In this document: one piece after another, positions 47,133-59,693 of the stretch
Position numbering within the stretch: position 1 is the first letter of the stretch
How the letters are laid out: each line of letters begins with the position of its first letter
Assembly: GCA_963082975.1 (NCBI GenBank)
Contig: OY720344.1
Location: 89,652,107 to 89,716,106, forward strand
DNA from: Labia minor
Lineage: Eukaryota > Arthropoda > Insecta > Dermaptera > Spongiphoridae
Length of the DNA stretch: 64,000 bases
Direction of reading: 5' to 3'
Made by a program: the position numbers and the translations under genes
Notes under the pieces: generated by a model
Seen by the model: only the letters and a program-made list of their open reading frames with translations
Told to the model about the DNA's origin: nothing
The model's database searches: none

Positions 47133-48208
47133 ATGAACCTGTTAGTGAAAATGAAAGAAAGCATTATATGTTGAATTTTCATTTGATTTTTTTGTTTTTT
47201 AGTTATTATATTAATTATTTAATTGATAGCATATCAAAAGAGATTTCTATAATTAAACTACTTATTTGGGGACAATATATGGTTTCTTTATATAATAATT
47301 TTGTAAAAACATTGGTTTTTTAACCTTTAAATAATTTGTTTAATATTACTAAATCTGCTAAAAGGGCAGATTGATCAAATAAATCTATTGACTATTTTAA
47401 TATGTTTACAGAAAGATTTTTATTCATAAAAAAATGTATTATTTATTTATTTGTTTATTTTTAAATTTTAAATTTTAAATTTGATGAAATCTTTAAAATT
47501 TATTTGGCTTTTAAAATGATTTAATATCATAATATTTTACTTTTGTTTTTTATTTACTTTTGTTATATTTATTTGTGCAAAAATTTTATTGTCGATTTTT
47601 TCAAAATATTTCAAGATAATTCTTACCACAAAAGAATGTAAAAAAAGACAAAAAGATAGCAATCATAATGATCATTTTGAGAATAAAGAAAGATGAAATA
47701 TATTTTTGAGAAAGGAAAAATTGTATTATACTTTTTTTATCAGATTAAAATTAAAATAAAAAAATCTGGAGTGTATCCACTTGATTATCTCGCAAATTTG
47801 AATTGGATCAAATAACATAATATATTATATTTAAATTAAATTTATTTAATTATAACTTATAAATTAAAATTAATAAATAATATTTATTAAACCAGCTTTG
47901 TCGATGGCATCACGTGATGGCTGGCCCGTGATTTGGAGTGTTAAAAAATTAATTCCGGTACTTTCAGCGATTCAATCAAGCTGAAATTCTAGCAATTTTA
48001 TACAATTTTTTATCGTGTGAAAAATTATCAAACATATATCTTTATTTTTACGGTCACTTTAGAGGGAAAAAAAATCAAAACGTTGTAGATAATCACCCTC
48101 TTCCGGTTGAGCTACATTTACAAAAGTTGATAGAAAACTACGAATTTTGGATAATGCCCATATACCAAATTTCATGATTCTAGCTCAAACCGTTTTAGCC
48201 TATGTCAA
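47133..48208 (-). mobile_element. Family C element, long copy C4
   Basis: Colinear with 22405-23487 from ATGAACCTGTTAGTGAAAAT at the left to the GAAATTTGGTATA box at the right. Minus-strand landmarks are TATACCAAATTTCATG as its complement, GACCGTAAAAATAAAGATAT, the TTTCAGC...GCTGAAA hairpin, ATCACGTGATGGC near the tail and the GCGAGATAAT end (47793-47784). It lacks the outermost ACTATCTGGCC end. The 73-codon plus frame at 47102-47323 and the 62-codon frame at 48147-48335 run along element edges and are not genes. Confidence 0.85.
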
Positions 48209-48540
48209 TGAATATATATATTTATACATATATCAATATGATAATATATATTATTACAAACAATTTTCGATTCGTGAGCTGCATTTGTTAATTTTATCAA
48301 CTAAGTGTGGCGTTAAATTAAACAAAATAATATAATTTAAAAATTTATATAAATTCAATTAATATAATTTTACTTTGTTTATGATCAAATACTAAATTCC
48401 TCCATTCATCATTTTGAGATTATCAAAAAAAAAAAAAATAATAATAATTTATTCATTTGTTTTTAAATTTTACCTTAGAAGGGATGATATTACTAATCTA
48501 GATACCAATTAAAAAATAAATTTAAATGAAAATTGGATCA

Positions 48541-48835
48541 TAATTAATTGTTGTTCGTTCATTGTTGGAATAAGACGTGGAAGGTGTCAGACGAGGGTGT
48601 GAAGCAAGCACCCCGAGGCCGTGACATTTGGCGCCCCTCCGGCCAATTTCACCAGAGGGGTCTGCGGTCCCCCACCAGATTGATCGAAGGGGACCCGGGG
48701 CCGGAGTGAGAGGCCCCGACAGAGGCCAGTCCTGGCTCGGACCTCGGCAAGACTCTTTCACTCTCTCTTTTCTTCATTTCTCTCTTTCAAGTGCAACAAG
48801 TGTTTTGAAATATGTGCTGCATTTTATTTTAAGTG
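48541..48835. other. Very GC-rich block, unknown origin
   Basis: About 200 bp (48560-48760) are the most GC-rich of the window, with CCCCTCCGGCC, GGGGACCCGGGGCCGG and GGCCCCGAC, followed by a CT-rich tract. GTGACATTTGGCGCCC at about 48623 resembles the TGGCGC primer-binding region after the left LTR of some Ty3/Gypsy elements, but no LTR pair or gag/pol frame is visible. Frames are open on both strands (48522-48761 minus, 48628-48840 plus), purely from composition. An exon is possible but unsupported. Confidence 0.3.
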
Positions 48836-51418
48836 ATTAACCGGAAATCTATATATATATATACTAATTAAAAATAACAAATAAAATTAATAAATAAATT
48901 AATATATTAAAAAAAATAATACTAAAACTGTGCAGTGATCGTTTCGTGAGAGAGGATTTTTCTGTTTTAGTTTAACGCTTAAGGTAAGAAAACTCAACGA
49001 CCTACTTTTGATAAGTACCTATAATTTAATAGATATTCACTTTTATATTGAACAAAAATTTTCTCTCTTTTTATTCAAATTTATTTTTTTGACATATAAT
49101 TGATTAAAATATTATATAATATATTATCTATACTTTGACAGGTAAATAAAAAATTAATTATATTATTTATTTATTATTATTATTTTTAATTATAATTTAA
49201 AATAATTATTTGTATAATTCCCAAATCATTATCATTAATTAATAAATTATTAATAAACATTTTAGATTTAGTATTAAAATAATAAAATTAAGCACACATT
49301 ATATTATGTGATAATTCTTTGGATAGATGGATATATTATAATATTTACTATTATTATTCAATTAGATATTTTTTATTTATTATTATCCCTTTTATAAACA
49401 TACTATAATCTGAAACCATGTTATAACAACTAATAAGATTTAGGAAATATCTATTAGAGATTATAGTAGAATTATAATTAGTATTGAAAATAATAAAGAT
49501 TGGGGTAGTCTCTCTCTCTCCCTCAACCCTCTCCCCGTTATAGTTTCATTAAATATAATTGTTTTAAATCATGTTACGATTTATTGAAATAAATATATAT
49601 TTTTTAGATTATTTATTCAAATGATTACAAATAAAATAAAATATAAAAAATATTTTTTAAATTAAAATTAATATATATATATTGTCTTCAAAGTTTAATA
49701 AGTCATTCAAAAAAAAATAAAACTATTTCTATTTAAATATTTTGCTAGAAAATTTTCTATTCAAATGCGCATAAAGTAATGATACTAATTAAATACTTAA
49801 TTACTTATAATTAGCAGTGGTTCCTAACTATATCGTTACTAAATATTATAAATTATAAATTGTGGCCGCTTAATTAATTTATTTTTTAATTAATTCGTGA
49901 TATTTAATTTTCAAGACAAATTTCATTTTACATATTTATCAACTAAATTTGTGAATTTTTCTGTGATTGAGTTATTAAGTGAAATATTTAGTTATCCATT
50001 TAAGAATTAAATAAACAAACAAAATTATAAAATTTATAATATAGTAAATTTTCAAATTGTTTTAAACAGAATAAGAATGATTGATTTGCTTAACATAAAA
50101 TTTCATAAGAAATAAAAAATATTTGAATGATGTAAATAAAATAAGAAGTATTATTGTTTTATTTTATTTTTATTAATTATTCAGATTTTTACTTGTATAA
50201 GTATACTTTCATCGAATATTGAAAGTGTTTTATAAAATTTAATTCGATGTTGTAGTATAAATATATATTTAGATTAGATTTTATATATAAAATAATATCT
50301 AAAGTACGAAATTGGGTAATTTTTATTTTAACTATAGATATATATTTTGTTTGAGAAAAATTCAATTTCATTTGGAGGAAGAATTAAACTCATTTCCGGT
50401 TTACCACTCGTTTATCTTGAAGATCGGCGAGCTGGGAAGCAAAGGCTCGAATGGCACACTGGCACATCGACCAAGTAAACCGGCCATAACGCAATCAATG
50501 CTACCATATAATTATAATACACTTCGTTATTATTATTATTATTAATTTTTTTATGTATTGTAGCTGTTAAAAATCATCGCTTTCAATGAGTATCTCCTTT
50601 TGATTTATGATAAGTACTATGCGTCTGCCTCTTCTTTCATTGATGAAAAATTCGACCTAGATTATTTAAGAAAAAATGAAAGTCTTTAACGCAAAATAAA
50701 AAAACTCTCATCTTTTCATTTAAATGAAAACCTGTTCGTAAACATTAAAATTTTAATATAATTTAAACATTTTTTTTTATTTTTTCTTTATATTTACTCA
50801 CAAAAATTTAATTTAAGTTTTTATAAAAAAGTATTGATATTTCCCTTAAATTATTAATTAATTTTTCTTATTACAAATCCTATTATCTGATATAAAAATA
50901 AAGATATCTTCATTAATAAATAAGACTCTAAATTATTGATAAAAAATATTATAATTGAAAATTTATAGATAATTATTTACGAGAATTACTATATAAATTC
51001 ATACATATTTTATTTATTATTAATCTTTATTTAATTTATATTTTTGATCATTATTTATTTATTTATCGATTAACTATTTTGTTTATACTAGGAAGAAATT
51101 TATATTTCAAAATAAATATTTAGGTGTAAAAATCTGAATTAGATAAATACAATTTAAAATATATATAAATAACCTATTTAGTAATAAATTGAATAAACAT
51201 TGGAATATTTTATTTTTAATAAAAATAAAATATAATAGAATTCCAAACAAGATAATTAATATAATTCCATAGCAACATATGCCTAAATGAGATTCAAAAA
51301 TTCAATATTTCAATGAATGTGTCACAGCCATTGAATTTTTCTCTATTAAATTTTTAAAAGTTAATAAATTTAAATCAAAATATAATTTAATATTGATTCA
51401 AATAAGGAGAATCCATGC
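48836..51418. other. AT-rich stretch, one small island
   Basis: 50390-50490 is GC-richer and contains CCGGTTTAC (50396) with its inverted complement GTAAACCGG (50475). A 77-codon frame (50312-50545) crosses it, reading KIGELGSKGSNGTLAHRPSK, without a known motif. The rest is low complexity. Confidence 0.45.
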
Positions 51419-51478
51419 GTGGATGTAACTTAGAGGTAAAGTGTTCTATTGAACTTAAAGCAATGGTACAAATCTATT
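51419..51478 (+). repeat. tRNA-like relic
   Basis: TGTAACTTAGAGGTAAAGTG has a good A-box core (TAACTTAGAGG), and GGTACAAATCT at about 51463 is a degraded B box (consensus GGTTCGAATCC). The spacing suits a tRNA. No intact cloverleaf, so it is a decayed SINE head or tRNA pseudogene. Confidence 0.4.
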
Positions 51479-51609
51479 TGAGTACATACAAATAATATAA
51501 TATAATCTATAATATGATAAATAATATGATTTATTTGTAATAAATTGTCAATTACCAATAATAATAATAAACTTCAATTGACAATGTATATATTGATAAA
51601 GCACTAGAA

Positions 51610-51892
51610 CAGGGGTGGCCAACCGGCCCGCGGGCCGCATGCGGCCCGCCGTGAACATTTTTGCGGCCCGCGAGATTCATCACACTTTTATCATTATTAT
51701 TATATTATATATGTTATATGTAAAAATAATAGTAAACATAATAAAAATTCATTATTTTTCAATTTTTCACACCAAAGAATATCTACAATGGGTCTAAATC
51801 TAATATGGGTATGTATAATTTTATATGCGGCCCGCAAAGTTATGATGCATTTCCAAAGTGGCCCGCAAGATCATTTGGGTTGGCCACCTCTG
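51610..51892. mobile_element. hAT-type MITE, 283 bp, intact ends and TSD
   Basis: The ends are CAGGGGTGGCCAACC and its inverted partner GGTTGGCCACCTCTG, flanked by perfect 8-bp duplications cactagaa (51602-51609 and 51893-51900). Near the left end lies a perfect 20-bp palindrome (51630-51649, centre CATG), and GCGGCCCGC repeats occur near both ends. No coding capacity; the 60-codon frame starting at 51615 is a shadow. Perfect ends and TSD indicate a comparatively young insertion. Confidence 0.95.
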
Positions 51893-51900
51893 CACTAGAA

Positions 51901-54900
51901 AATGATAAATAATATAATATAATATATTTATAAAGTAATTATTATTCATTTAAAGTAGAGAGTCAAATAAAAATCTAAAATCAAATAATATCAAATATTT
52001 TAACAAAATTATTTTTATTATATATATATATATTTATTTTAATATACTAAATTATATTATATATTATATTTCATAATATATAATATACATTTATTTATCT
52101 TTTTCTATTAATTTTATATTATATTTTTAAAGTCAGTAAAGTTGTTTTCTTTTAAAATATTTTTAACATAATCGCTCTCTCTATATATTTTTTGTATAAA
52201 ATTCAAAGAATCAATTAGAGCCCTTTAACTTATAATGTATTTTTGTTTGAATAAACCTTTGTTGAGATTTGTAATAAAAAGCATTATAGAGATAAATATA
52301 AATAAACTATAATTGAATAATATTTTAAATAAATAATTTTATTTATAAAATGACAATTAAAATTTCAGTTTGAGCTTCAAATTCTCTTTCAACTGTATTG
52401 TGATTGAAATAGTAAGTAATAATAGTCTTTCGGATTATTTATCGTTCGGCGCATTATGATACAATTGGTACACACTAATCTTCAACTCTGGATTTAATCA
52501 CTATATATTCTCTCATTTAAAGATTTTAGTATATTATTATAAACTTAAATCAAACTTAAAAATGTCAAATGTAATATTATTTATTTGGAATGGAATATTT
52601 TTATTTATTTAATTTTAAAAAAATGCATTTTTTAAATTAATAAAATAAATTTAGGGGTGAAGGACATTCAGATTTCTTCATTTCAACTGACACAAATGCG
52701 CATAAAGCAAATATATCAATCAACTTCATCTAATGTCTTTTATAAATAATTATTCTTGTGTGAAGGTTATATATATATATATAACTTTAGTTTATTTAGG
52801 ATTTAGGTAGTATATATTTATTTAAATAGTATGTGTTCTTGGTCCCGTCACTATTAAATATATAAAAAAAAATTATTTTAACCATATAGAAATTCATTTC
52901 CTAGATATCTTTTTTAAATTCCACTATTTTTTTAACTTTCCCCATAAACTAGATAAAGTGCAGTTATTAAATGATACTCCCTCCATTTCTGTCACGGGGA
53001 TCTATCATGTTACTAAATGGAAGAACATATAGCCATTCTGATAGCCAACAGAAAGATTGTTCATCTGTGTCTCGATTAGAATAGAGAGATGGTTAGAATT
53101 TATTTGAATGGCGTTCATTCCTGATCATTTGACTCGAGGAGATGCAATGTAGTGCGAGATGATCGCCCTCCTAGGTCTCCGGGAAGTCACATTTTCCCTT
53201 GGAGTTTCTACTTTATAGCAACAGTGATCTCGTAAATTGATAGCGAGACTTTTGTTCCTGGTTGAAAGAACGAGACCGACAAAGAAATCCACATCGCTCT
53301 CTCAAATCTAACAACGAAATTTAAGAAATTCTTTGCATAAATTGAAAATTATAAATTTAATTTTAATCTATTTTCATCAGCAAAAATAATACACAAAACA
53401 AACAACAACATAATAATTTTATAGAAATAAAAATAAAATAAATAATTTTATTATTAGTTATTCAATATTTTGAAATATACTTCATTTTTTACAAATATAT
53501 TAAAATTATAAACAAAATATATAATATAAAAAAAATCACCCACTTTCAAAGTTGGTTTAATTTTTTCTTTGATACATTTATTTTAATATCTAAATATAAA
53601 TTGTAACTATATAATTAGAAAATTGCATTAAAATATATGTAGACAACTCTATATTTTTAAAATATAATATATATTATAATATAATATAATTTTTTTAAGA
53701 CTTTATGTATAGTTTAATAAATGTTAATTTTTATAAATAAATAAATAATTTGAAATTAATAAAGTAAATGGCAAAGGAAAGAATGAAGAATAAAATCACT
53801 ATGACAAATAAAAAAATATATAATCTCTTAAAATATAAGAGAGAAGGAATTTGGAGATAATAGAAATTGGATGGAGGTGGCTAAGGGCGGGTACAGAAAT
53901 GTGGTAACTGCAATTGCGAAATCTTTCTAGTTCCGTAATGCCACCGATATAGTTAAATATACTCTTTAATAAATATTAATAATATTTAACCAAATATTAA
54001 TGATAATAATTATTAGTTAATTAAAATAAAAAATATTTATTATTTAATATATATAAAATATGGCATATGTGAACATTTAATATATTTATTTGAATAAAAG
54101 ATAAAAAGATCCTGTTTCAAATGTTATGCTAATTGTAAATATAAATAGTGATTCAATTTCAAAAATATTTTAAAGGATTAAATCATGGTAATCGTCATCT
54201 TAATAGTAATTAATCTTAAAGTAAATAACAAATAAATAAACTCTTTCTTTTAATAAGTGAGTGACTTTAAAGTGACGACATCCAATTTGTGTTCATTCCA
54301 TATTATGAAATTGAAATATTTCTCGAACGTATTTTTTCCCTTAACTGTAAAAACTTGAATAATTATATAAAAATAAATAGCAATGAAGGAGAGAGAGGGA
54401 GAGCAAAAAAAAGGATGAGTAACAAATATTCATCGAAATTGAAAACTTATTAATTCACCAGGCTTTTATGTTAATGAACTGAAAAAATAACAACATCGAG
54501 TGAATAAGATTTGTGATTTCGTTAACACCTGCTTATTATATTCCCTCTCCATCATCAATAGGGACAATTGATTTATTAATCGAATACGTAGTTACAAATT
54601 TCTTGGAAAATTTTTAAATTATCTGAAGCGTTTTTTTTTTTTGTTTAGCTTCTTATCAATGAGTTTTGATCATTTTTCGTTTAAACACTGAACAATTGCC
54701 AATTGGAAATTGATAATTTTGTTGTTTATAAATTAATTGATTACAACCTGTTGGTCGATGGGTGTTTCTATCTAGGCTAAAACCACTTTCTTCAGTCATC
54801 TGAGGGTTTCACTCTTGATGATCCCCACTCCTTTGCCAGCCCCCACTAGAATCATTTTGCAATCATTTTCACCGACACACATCTTATCCGAATAAAGAAT

Positions 54901-57511
54901 GTATATATATATTATGATAGTTAGTATAAAATATGCAAACTAATATGAATAAGCATTTAAAAAGATATTAGATAGAGAAAATGCACACAAAAATAAATAA
55001 AAAGTAAAAGTCTCAACATATACATTATATATATAGTAAGTAAATAAATTGTAATCAAATTATTATTTATTTAATTATATTTTTATTTCAAACTTCATAT
55101 ATATATACATACATGTCAACATTATTTCTTGTTAATTAATTTTGAACATAAAAAAAAAAAAAATTAAATATAAATATATTCAATTTCACTTTTCAACGAA
55201 ATTATTATTTTTATTATTATTTGATTTTATTTATTGTGAAAGATATATTTATACAAAATTTTATACAACATTGTTATTATTATTATATATTATTATTATT
55301 TATTAAATTAAAATAATATTTGAAAATAGAATTTGTTAACATAATCATATATAAATAATCAATGATAATATATATTATCAAATTTAATCTTAACCATTTC
55401 TAAAATAAATTAAAAAATCTATTTATTTTTTCCACTTTCTCTGTTAATTAAAATAACAATATACTTTTTTATAACGATATTCTTAATAATCTACCACCTA
55501 AATACTTATTTAGCCTAAAAATAAACAGAACCTAAATTTTAATTAAAAACATCAATCTTTTTTTTATATATGTTTATTTATATACATATATTAAAGATAT
55601 GTAGGTATATTAATAGATAAAGTTAATAGATTTTTCGCATTAACGTAAGATATAAATCCAGATATATGAATCTTGTTTATTAAAAAAACAAACATTATAA
55701 ATCAATGTCCGAATCTAGCATGATATTGCATAACGATTGGTAAATCAAATAGTTTCACACTCGTTTAGAACTCTCCATTTAGATTTACTCTTTTTTAACA
55801 TCCAGAAGAATGGCTTGCTCGATTAGTTCTGGTAGATTGGTGGAAAACCTTTTTTTTATTTCAAGGATGTCTTTTTGTGAAAAATCTGAAAAAATAACAT
55901 TTTCTATATAAAAGAGCATGATTTAAAAAAAAAACATTGTAGATGAGCTACACAGAAAGTTTTGTTGCATGTGAATGTCCTGGTCATTCAAATGCAGTGT
56001 GTTGTTTTTATGCTATCTTTATTTAAATCAAAGAGATCGGGACAATTCTCGGGAGAAGAGAGAGAAGTCTTTAAAATAATAATAAAAAAAAATAATTATT
56101 TCAGAGAAAAGAAATGAATATCTAATTAATATTCGAAATTCTAATAGTGATTCTTAAGCATCAATTAATAAAATTTACATTGAATTTATAATAAAAAGAA
56201 ATTAAAATTTAATCCCTTAAGATTAATGCATATAGATTATATATTATTATTATAAATTAATCATTATTCGAAAATAACACATCTATTTTTTTTTTTTTTG
56301 TACCAATAATAAAAAAAATATTTTAAAAATAATTGTACTTAAGAGTAAAAGCTATTGCCATTATTTTCCTGAATATAAATGATTTATTTAAACAAAAAAA
56401 AATTTTTTAATTAAAAATTTAAAAAAACCAAAAACAAATTATTTCATGTTCATAGTTCAGTTATTATGAATTCATTGAACAGGATAAATATTACAATTAA
56501 AAATAAAATTAAAAAAAAATATATTTCAATGTAAACTTTCTAAACTTTTTTGGATTAAAATTTTCAAAATTGTTTTTTATAAAATAATTTTTTTTTCTAT
56601 TGTTAAAGGTTTGACTGTTTATTATATGTCTTGTTTTTATTTATTTATTTTTTATTTTATTTTATTTATTGTATATTTTCATGAATTTAATTTTTATATA
56701 ATATTTTAACTTTAAGATTTTGAGGTGGGAGTTGAGATTCTCTATTCTCATTCACATGGTAATTTTTCTTATATTTTCCAAAATTTTAGTGGATGTAATA
56801 AATAAATAAATAAATAAAATATTTTACTTAATTTAAATACTTTTTAAAAATGGCGATTTGAATGAATAATATTATAAATTTGAAAACTTGTGCTTTATTG
56901 ATTAACAAATAATACTATATTTGGTTTAGAAGAAGATTATTAATTAAAAATGAAAACATCTACTAAATGAATAATTATATTTAACTTTTACTTGTACATT
57001 TAGTCATTTACTTTAATACAGACAGGTTTCTTATTTTTATCTAATCAAAATGCAATAACGAGATGATTCGTTACATGTCAAAAGATTTATTTTACTGCAA
57101 ACTACATGGTGTGTTAAGCAACATTAAGTTATCTTTTTGTATTAAATACTAAATCAAATAAAAAATGGCATACAATTAAACGTACATTTAATTAATTTTG
57201 GAAGAATGTTTGTTTTTTTTTTGTGGGAGGTGACCAAATAAAAAAATAACTTGATTATATATGTTACCTGTCAGTTTAGAATGTGATTCTACGAACTAAT
57301 TTGTCGTCTTATAAACTTTACAAATATCTCTTATATAATTAAAACAAGTTTTTCTTTAAGATCTATATTCTATTTTTGTACATTAAGAATTTTTCTCTAA
57401 TTAGATCACAATTATAATTTCCTGTTTTTGATGATATATCAATTAATTAATTGTCAATATTGATGATAATTTATTATATTTATTATTGGTGGATTTAAAA
57501 AATAAAATAAC
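51901..57511. other. Long AT-rich stretch, no gene seen
   Basis: The only non-AT patches are 52980-53310 (a run of mixed composition with CCTCCTAGGTCTCCGGGAAG, all frames closed) and 54770-54890. Neither yields a recognisable product or RNA. The rest is low-complexity DNA with short ATT and TTTA arrays. Confidence 0.55.
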
Positions 57512-57519
57512 TTATCAGA

Positions 57520-57644
57520 TCAGCAGTTTTCAAACTGTTGAACATGTACCACTGGAGGTACCTACAGTACAACTGTACTTTTAGTAACAAAATCAATTTT
57601 TTTTTCTGGAAGAGTTTGTGGTACAATTCAAAAAGTTTGAAGAC
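57520..57644. mobile_element. Short hAT-type MITE, ~125 bp
   Basis: CAGCAGTTTTCAAACTGT at the left and AAAAGTTTGAAGAC at the right are imperfect inverted ends, flanked by near-identical 8-bp sequences ttatcaga (57512-57519) and ttataaga (57645-57652). GTACCACTGGAGGTACC inside is typical of this kind of hAT MITE. The boundaries are uncertain by a few bases. Confidence 0.6.
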
Positions 57645-57652
57645 TTATAAGA

Positions 57653-59163
57653 AATAAATAATATATTTATTGCAAAATAATAAATTTTTATTGAAATTAA
57701 ATTTTAAATTATTCAATTTTATGGATCCATGAACAAGTGTAGATTATATTCAAACAGTGAAAAATAAATAAATAAATAATGGAATTATCCAAAAGATGAA
57801 TCTCGGTGATTGTCTTTCAACATGAGATCAAATTATACAATTAAAGTTGTTTGCATAATTTTTTCGTAGAGAGTCAAGAGTTTTAATTATGCAGAAAGAG
57901 TGAAAGAGATAAAGAATGATTCTCTCAGAGAAATTCTATTCATTAGTCTAATGGGGGAAAGGATTCATAGTACAAATGCAATTTATATCCTTTCTAGTAA
58001 TTAAATCATTGTTTTTTATTTAATAAAATTTAAAAAATAGAAATCATATAAAATGTTGATATATTATATATAAATAAATAAATGAAATAATAAATAAAAC
58101 AAAAAAAAAATTATTTTAAAATTAATATTTTTAGTATTTAATGTAGAATTATTTATCATTTTAATTTTTTTTAATTGAAATTACCTTGTTAAATTATAAA
58201 CAAATTTTTTTATAAATTTAAATTTGAATTTGTTTTTTTAAGGTGAATACCACACATAAAAATTAATAATAAAAATAAAAAATAAATAAGTAATAATAGA
58301 AAATAATGAAACATATTATATACATATATTAAATATTAAATAATTTTATAAAATTTCAATTTACACAAGATTCAACAAATAAAATCATAATTATTTTTTT
58401 AATTCATATTAATTAACATATTATTATATCATAACCATCATTTATAAAATATCTTGAATTCTATGAAAAAAAACTTAAGAGAATCTGTCAAAATCTCATA
58501 ATTAATGAATTCTTTAATAAAATTTCTCACCTTAATAAATATTCATATTATATAATCCATACAATTACAATAATATAATATTATTATTTATCAAATTCTG
58601 TAATTTATATATTAGAATATAGAAAAAAATGATTTTAGAAATTTTACTTATGAAATTATTATATAAAATCAGAAAAGTTCAATTTTTTTGAAGAAAATTT
58701 TCCCATTGACATTTTAAATAAATTTAATATCACCATAAATGAACCATTAAACTAAATTATATAAATTTATATTTAAAATAGATATATTTTTGCATATTTA
58801 AATAAATATAACTTCCTATGAGTTTAAAAATCATACACTGTGAATAATTGATACTTTTCAAATAATATAAGCAATTTGTGTTTTTATTTGCTCATAAATT
58901 TTCAAAGTAGGCGAGGATTATTAATTTACGCCAACCATAATCTATTAAAAAATTTAATTTAAATATCATATAGAAATGTTAATTAATATCTAATTATGAT
59001 GAAAATTAATTAGAAAGGTGTTTCAAAAGTGAATGAGATTTAATATTTAAAAAAAAAATCGCTTCATAAATGTAAATAATTTAATAAATCATTTTAGTAC
59101 TTTACGTATTTCGTAATTAAAGTATTTTAACTCCAATCTAAAATTCATGGATATTTTTTCATT
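57653..59163. other. AT-rich stretch, no gene seen
   Basis: Low-complexity sequence throughout, ending at the family C copy. Confidence 0.6.
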
Positions 59164-59202
59164 ACTATCTCGCCAGAGATTTTACTAAGGTTGAGAAAAA
59201 TG

Positions 59203-59265
<63 letters not shown>

Positions 59266-59693
59266 AGACAAAATTACGCAAAAACAGTTTGAACTAGAAT
59301 CATGGAATTTGGTATACAGGCATTATTCAAAATTCGTAGTTTTCAATCAACTTTTGTAAATGTAGCTCAACCGGAAGCGGGTCATTACCTACAACGTTTT
59401 GATTTTTTTTCCTCTAAAGTGACCGTAAAAATAAAGATATATGTTTGATAATTTTTCACATGATTAAAAATTGTATAAAACTGCTATATATAAAGTTTCA
59501 GCTTGATTGAATCGCTGAAAGTACCGGAATTAATTTTTTAACACTGCTAGCACGTGGCGTGGTGCCATCAACAAAGAGCCAAATACGCGCTGGCTTGATA
59601 TTAACTATTAATTTTAATTTATAATTTATAATTAATTAAATTTAATTTAAATATAATATATATTATTTAATCCATTTCAAATTGCGAGATAGT
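59164..59693 (+). mobile_element. Family C element, copy C6 (530 bp)
   Basis: The best-defined copy. It runs from ACTATCTCGC (59164-59173) to the exact inverted complement GCGAGATAGT (59684-59693). In between are TAAGGTTGAGAAAAATGTC, a long TG array, AATTACGCAAAAACAG, the ATGGAATTTGGTATAC box, GACCGTAAAAATAAAGATAT, a TTTCAGC...GCTGAAA hairpin at about 59496-59520, GGCGTGGTGCCATCAAC and an AT-rich tail. There is no obvious target duplication. CGAGTGGATACAATCCAG beyond the right end is also conserved in C2 and C3. Non-coding. Confidence 0.85.
59207..59261. repeat. (TG)27 microsatellite inside family C
   Basis: About 27 uninterrupted TG units. The same place in C2 reads GTGAGTGTGTTTATG, so the array grew from a short TG seed within the element. 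Confidence 0.95.

Noticed and set aside
53000-53310. Mixed-composition region considered as an exon
   Set aside because: All six frames are interrupted repeatedly and no RNA motif was recognised.
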